DNA of 64,000 bases. It comes from Monarcha castaneiventris obscurior (taxonomy: Eukaryota; Chordata; Aves; Passeriformes; Monarchidae). The position numbers and the translations under genes are program-made. The stretch is taken from positions 42,120,501-42,184,500 of the forward strand of contig JAMPIT010000230.1 of assembly GCA_026261815.1 (NCBI GenBank), given 5' to 3'. The stretch's first letter is position 1. Each line of letters begins with the position of its first letter. The notes under the pieces are model-generated. The model had not been told where the DNA came from. It did no database searches and saw only the letters and a list, made by a program, of their open reading frames with translations. This document shows positions 59,501 through 64,000 of the stretch, piece by piece.

Positions 59501-62500
59501 AGAGGTGCTTTTTAAAAATATATTGATCTGAAAGTGATGCTTGAACATAATCTGGAAAGAAATACCTGAAATATTTTGGGTTTTTTTTATGGTCTCCCAT
59601 TCAGGAAAGCACTGAACAACCAGAAGCCTCAACAGGTACAATTGCAGAGGGCCATGTCTTGTCATATTCATTTCTAAACTGTTTATGCAATGTTGATACA
59701 ATAGCAAACTTGAGGTACATTTTCATTTCTGTTTCTAGAGGGGTTCTCCAGTGTGTCTCCAACTGATAAAATATGCTTCACTCTATGCAAAGAAGTTAAA
59801 AGATATAAGAATGGTTGTGTATATACATTAGAAGATACTTATTGTTGACTCATACGAACAGCAGACTATTTTACATGTGTTCTTAGAGGAAAAATACAAC
59901 TCATGCCTACTTTTATGTCTTAACACATATACACTCATATGTATGAAATATGAGTGAGAAAAAGACATGGAAAAGAAGTTATTCTGATGGTGTAAATATG
60001 GGAGAAAATCTATCCAGCTGGCTAGGTATGAAATCTTTTGTCAAATATTATAGCCATTTACTAGCAGTTGACAAGACAAAAACCTGTTAGTTAATTTCAT
60101 TTATAAGAGCTGGATAATAAATTTAAAGAAATAGAGAATAAGCACTTTCCGAGCACTCACTGAAGAATGATGCCAAGAATGCAATTAGTTTTGTTACATT
60201 GCTCCAGTTAAGTTTATGAATGATGCAGAACACAAAGGTCTCTCCTGCACAGAGCTGAGGTGTATTTTACCTTACTCATTAGTCACAAACCCATTTCCAT
60301 ATGCCTTGATGTATTGCAATAGACTGTGTCACCCTTAGAGGAGCTAATCATAAACAAACAGTCACAAGCATTTCAGTCATTTTGTTAGTTGCTCTTAGGA
60401 TGAGGCTGATGACAGCCTGAAATGCTCCATTGTGTCAGACACTAATGGCCTCATTCCACATCCATACAGCCCATGGCAAAGCCACCAGCCCATTCAGAAG
60501 TGCAGGTGTTTGCTATTTGCACCATAAAGTCCCTGATGAGGGCTGTATTCCAGCTGCAACACGTGGATGAAACAAGTAGATGAAAAGGTAAAAATACATA
60601 AAATAATCACATGATAATGGATAATAATTTTGTAGTCTCAGTGACCCAGCTGACATTTCCCTCACTTTGACAGAATAACTAGGCTGAATATTTTTAGATG
60701 CTGTGTTTCTAGTCACTCCAATCCCTCCGAAGAGCTTTCTTTTGGTAAATTGTGGGATAGTGATTCTGTTTGTTCATTTTTTCAGGCATTGTTGAGGTGA
60801 GCAGGAAATAAAAATGAGCAGCTAATTTCCTTTGGACTCTGAAATAATGTATTCTGTAATAATTAATGATTTTTATCACAAGCATAGCTCAGAAGTCTCT
60901 GTTGCTATACAAGGCTCCTGAGCAGGAAACAAGTACCAGATAATTGCATGTCATCAGCGTTCGAGTATTAAGAAAAATAAGGATCCCTTACAGCAAAAAA
61001 GGAAAATGCATTGATTCACTAAGTCAGAGTTAAAGAATATCTGGGCAAACTACTGCATTAATTATCATCAGTCTTGAATTTTTCCAATGTTCTCTTACCA
61101 TGAAATGTACGTAAAGCAGTGGCAGTTCTGTTCCAAGGAAAAATTACCTGTCTTTCCAATTATAAAAATTTGTGCATATTCGGTTTAGGTTTTTTAATTA
61201 AAGAACTGAGCTAGATTATTATCACAGTTAAAATAAGACATGAAAAGTATTAGGAAGCAACTTTACTGAGCTGATAATCGGCTGCTAAGCAGGGTCTGTT
61301 AATTTTGCAGCTGTGAAATTTTGCTTACATCCCCTTTAGCCCCCTGGTTTTCCCTTATTTATAAGAGGGTAATAATATTCCCCACCACTGTAATGTAAGC
61401 TGGGCTTCCCTGGAAGAAATCATAGTTCAGCATTAGAGGTAATGCTGCCTCTTTATGCCAGTTGCTGGAACATGTAATTCAATCTGCTTTCATGACACAA
61501 GCTTCATCAAACTCATTATATTGACCCTAACTTATTCCTGCTGAGGTTCTGGTGGGTAATATCCAAAGTGTCAAATACTACTGCTGCATCCTACTTTAAA
61601 TGCAACCTATGTTTTTTGCCCCCTTTCCCCAAACCCCAGTTTATTAACACAGAAATGTTGTCATTAAAGCTGTAAGAATTGTTTTAATGAGAACAAAAAA
61701 ACCCCAAACCCCTAACTCGGTTTTATTAGATTATTCCTTTTAATGAGTGCATCTACATATATCTAATTACAATTACTGAATTCTCCAACTTCCTCTTTGG
61801 CCTATGAAATATTAAATATGTTCCTGGTAAATTGTTAGTCTCTCAAAAAAGGTAAAACAGCCTTGAAATCTGTAATTTGTTAATTGTCTACAACTTGCCT
61901 AAATGCAAAGTTTCCCCTTGAGACATAGATAGCTGATACTATTACAGCGCTCAGATTTGGTCAATCTGCCAACTCTGCAGAAAGCTAAAAAAAATAATAA
62001 TTTCTCTTTTTTTAAGCAGACTAAATCCAGCAACTATACTCTTGACTGTGGTTCTCAGATCATACCCTGCCCTGGGGCCCGTGCACACTACTGGGGACAA
62101 AATGACCTCTGCAGTGGATCAGCATTTTTGTTTTATAGCCTAATCTAAAAATCTCCCATTCTCTTTCTACACTTGAGATGTAAAAGGCATCAGGCCATGT
62201 CTTGACAAGTGGTTTTTGCCTTTTGACATGTCACCTTGCTCCTTCATCACTGGCATTAAGAGCTGGTTGTGAAACACCTTAAGTTCTAGACCATGGGCTG
62301 GTTGAATTCCAGGTCTGTCATGCACGCGTGGTTCTTACTATCTGTGCAGCTCCTTTTGTGAACTTCTACCTGCAGTTCATGCTTTGTGGCAAAAAAATTA
62401 TTCCATATGCTAATTGTGTTTTTCATGGAAAAAACCTGTAGTCTGACACATGGTTTTTTTAAAGATCTGTTTCGCAGATAATCTTCGTGGATTTGTCTGT

Positions 62501-63008
62501 AGCTTTTTTCAGCCCTGTTCTTCTGTCATGTGTAACCCTCCTTTTTTTAGTAAGTCTCATTATCCCTCAGTTCAAGGTAAGAGTTGGTCCACTTCTCACA
62601 GCCTCTTTCTTTAGGTCTGTTGCAACTTTGCTTAAGACACCTAGATAAGATCTCTTCGATTTCTAAATATGTTTCTGGTCTATATCAAGTGTGTGTATGA
62701 GGGTATTACTTGTGCGTGTGTCATGCAAACTTTATTCATCCATTTACATTTTTGTTGGGGTTTGTTTTGTTTGTTTGCTTGTTTTATTTTTTCGGGGAGG
62801 GAGGGGGGTGTAATTTGGACACACTTAGTTCACAGCTTGGTGATCTGTGTAAGCAATTTAAAATTATTTCTTTCAGTGTGTCATCTTTCCTTTGGCAGCC
62901 ATAAAGCTCAGCTCCCATCACACTGCCCCATTTGTTCATTTCTGATCAGCCACCCTGAAGAATATTGTCTGTTCTGGCCAACACTTGAATGGAGCTGCTC
63001 AGGTTGTA

Positions 63009-63162
63009 TGACAATTTTGACATACATGACAAGACATACATGACAAGAGACTCGTGTTTCTCAGTGCTGCTGTCACTGAGCTACCCTGTGGGTGACAATT
63101 TTGACATACATGACAAGAGACTTGTGTTTCTCAGTGCTGCTATCACTGAGCTGCCCTGGGGG
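63009..63162 (+). repeat. Two-copy tandem duplication (70-bp unit, first copy with 14-bp insertion)
   Basis: The unit starts TGACAATTTTGACATACATGACAAG. Copy 1 is 63009-63092 (84 bp) and copy 2 is 63093-63162 (70 bp). Copy 1 holds an extra nested 14-bp duplication (ACATACATGACAAG). Aside from that, the copies differ at four positions (three transitions and one transversion). A third start, TGACAA, follows at 63163 but then diverges. Confidence 0.92.
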
Positions 63163-64000
63163 TGACAAAAAGTCTCCAGTTGCCTCCTAAATGGTTAATC
63201 TGTGAGCTGCTGCTGGTTCATAATAAGGTCACTTACTTAAAGTGACCCTAATTGTGTTTGTGCAGGCAATTGGGGTATTTGAAAAGTGGTCTGATCTCAT
63301 AATGGAAACAAAATGAACTAGAAAAGCAGCTGACTCTCTGAAACAGTTGTGTTTGGGTCCTCCTAAAGTTGAATTTTTAACTTCTGTACAGGGTAATGCA
63401 AAATCACCAAACTTTTCATATAAGAAGTAGAAGAAAGTGTGTGATTCTCCTTGGTCCTAAAAAAAGATTAAAATAATAAGTCTGAAATAGAACTTACAAG
63501 TAGGGTTTGGATTTCAAAGGGAAGGCTACAGCAATTAACATCTACTAGTCTGCTATGAAGCCAGGCTGGAATGTGTCTGACAACCAAATGCTACAGGCAT
63601 GAACAGTCAGTGACTACTAGAAAGACTTTTGTTTCCCTGAAACAAACCACAAGGAATTTTTTGTGACACTATTTGATCACAACATATAGTTTATTTACCT
63701 TCTGCTCAAAGTTTAAAAGAAAAAAAAAAAGATAAAAAAGATGAAATCTTGAGAGGCTAAATGCATTTCTTCAGCTACAAAGTTAAAAGCAACATGAGGG
63801 GCTATACTAGGAAATGATGTTGCTACTTCACCTACCTCCAAAACACATTTATGAAAACAACTGAACACTTATATACATTTTATGAAGAAGAAATCAGTGT
63901 TGTATATTTAAAGTGAAAACCTAACTGCAGAAAACTGGGCAACAAAGAGAACTTGTTGTCCTTGTCAGAACACAAGGAGATTTAGAAAGGCATTGTCCTT

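Larger units (their letters stand above)
53553..64000 (+). other. MYRIP: Inferred MYRIP downstream intron, last part
   Basis: Mostly plain A/T-rich intron. A CpG-rich patch at 56.1-56.5 kb and a tandem duplication at 63.0 kb are listed separately. A short stretch at 61340-61385 faintly recalls a MIR core but is too decayed to call. The stretch 60.1-61.3 kb contains many homeobox-type TAAT cores and balanced sequence that might be conserved non-coding DNA, but this is untested. No next MYRIP exon is recognised. Confidence 0.55.

Noticed and set aside
61340..61385. Possible fourth MIR core ('ttttcccttatttataagagggtaataatatt')
   Set aside because: The match is limited to one short box with no 'ccttggg' motif or tail nearby; too weak to call.
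62790..62812. G-rich run that might be a G-quadruplex
   Set aside because: There are only three separated G-runs of three or more within a short distance, so the usual four-run pattern is not met.

Overview
This is a 64-kb piece of a vertebrate genome, most likely a bird. It is A/T-rich, CpG-poor and almost entirely non-coding. The only interspersed repeats I can recognise are CR1-clade LINE remnants and very old MIR-type SINE relics; I see no L1 or Alu. Many short A-rich tracts interrupted by Cs (the 'aaaaacccaaa' type common in birds) fit the same picture. A turtle or crocodilian is possible, but the low repeat density favours a bird.

The one exon I can defend is at 30463-30684 on the + strand. 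It encodes the zinc-finger part of the Rab-binding domain of MYRIP (myosin VIIA and Rab interacting protein, also called Slac2-c). It is flanked by a good pyrimidine tract with AG and by a GT donor, and both flanking introns are phase 2. The rest of the window is therefore best read as two large MYRIP introns: at least 30.4 kb upstream of the exon and at least 33.3 kb downstream. I searched by eye for the preceding exon (start codon and first helix) and the following exon (second helix of the Rab-binding domain) and found neither.

Layout: 1-10.1 kb is intron with a 47-bp alternating purine/pyrimidine tract and a poly(A)/GAAA tract. 10.17-11.05 kb is a degenerate + strand CR1/L3-type LINE relic. 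11.1-30.4 kb is intron with a MIR-like fragment (about 12.0 kb), a perfect 15-bp-arm hairpin (12.24 kb) and a short palindrome (20.4 kb). 30.46-30.68 kb is the MYRIP exon. 30.7-51.5 kb is intron with a MIR-like SINE (36.4-36.6 kb), AT and AAAT microsatellites (42.7 and 45.5 kb) and a few minus-strand open frames that look partly protein-like but that I cannot name. 51.49-52.41 kb is a minus-strand CR1 with a large internal deletion. 53.30-53.55 kb is a second MIR-class SINE. 56.1-56.52 kb is a small CpG-rich patch ending in a strong splice donor, which could be an alternative promoter and first exon. 63.0-63.16 kb is a young tandem duplication.

I found no operon, CRISPR array, RNA gene or other multi-gene system. 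The most useful leads are the CpG-rich patch with its donor, the unexplained minus-strand open frames, the near-perfect hairpin, and the old SINE and LINE relics. All need alignment or RNA evidence, which I could not run.
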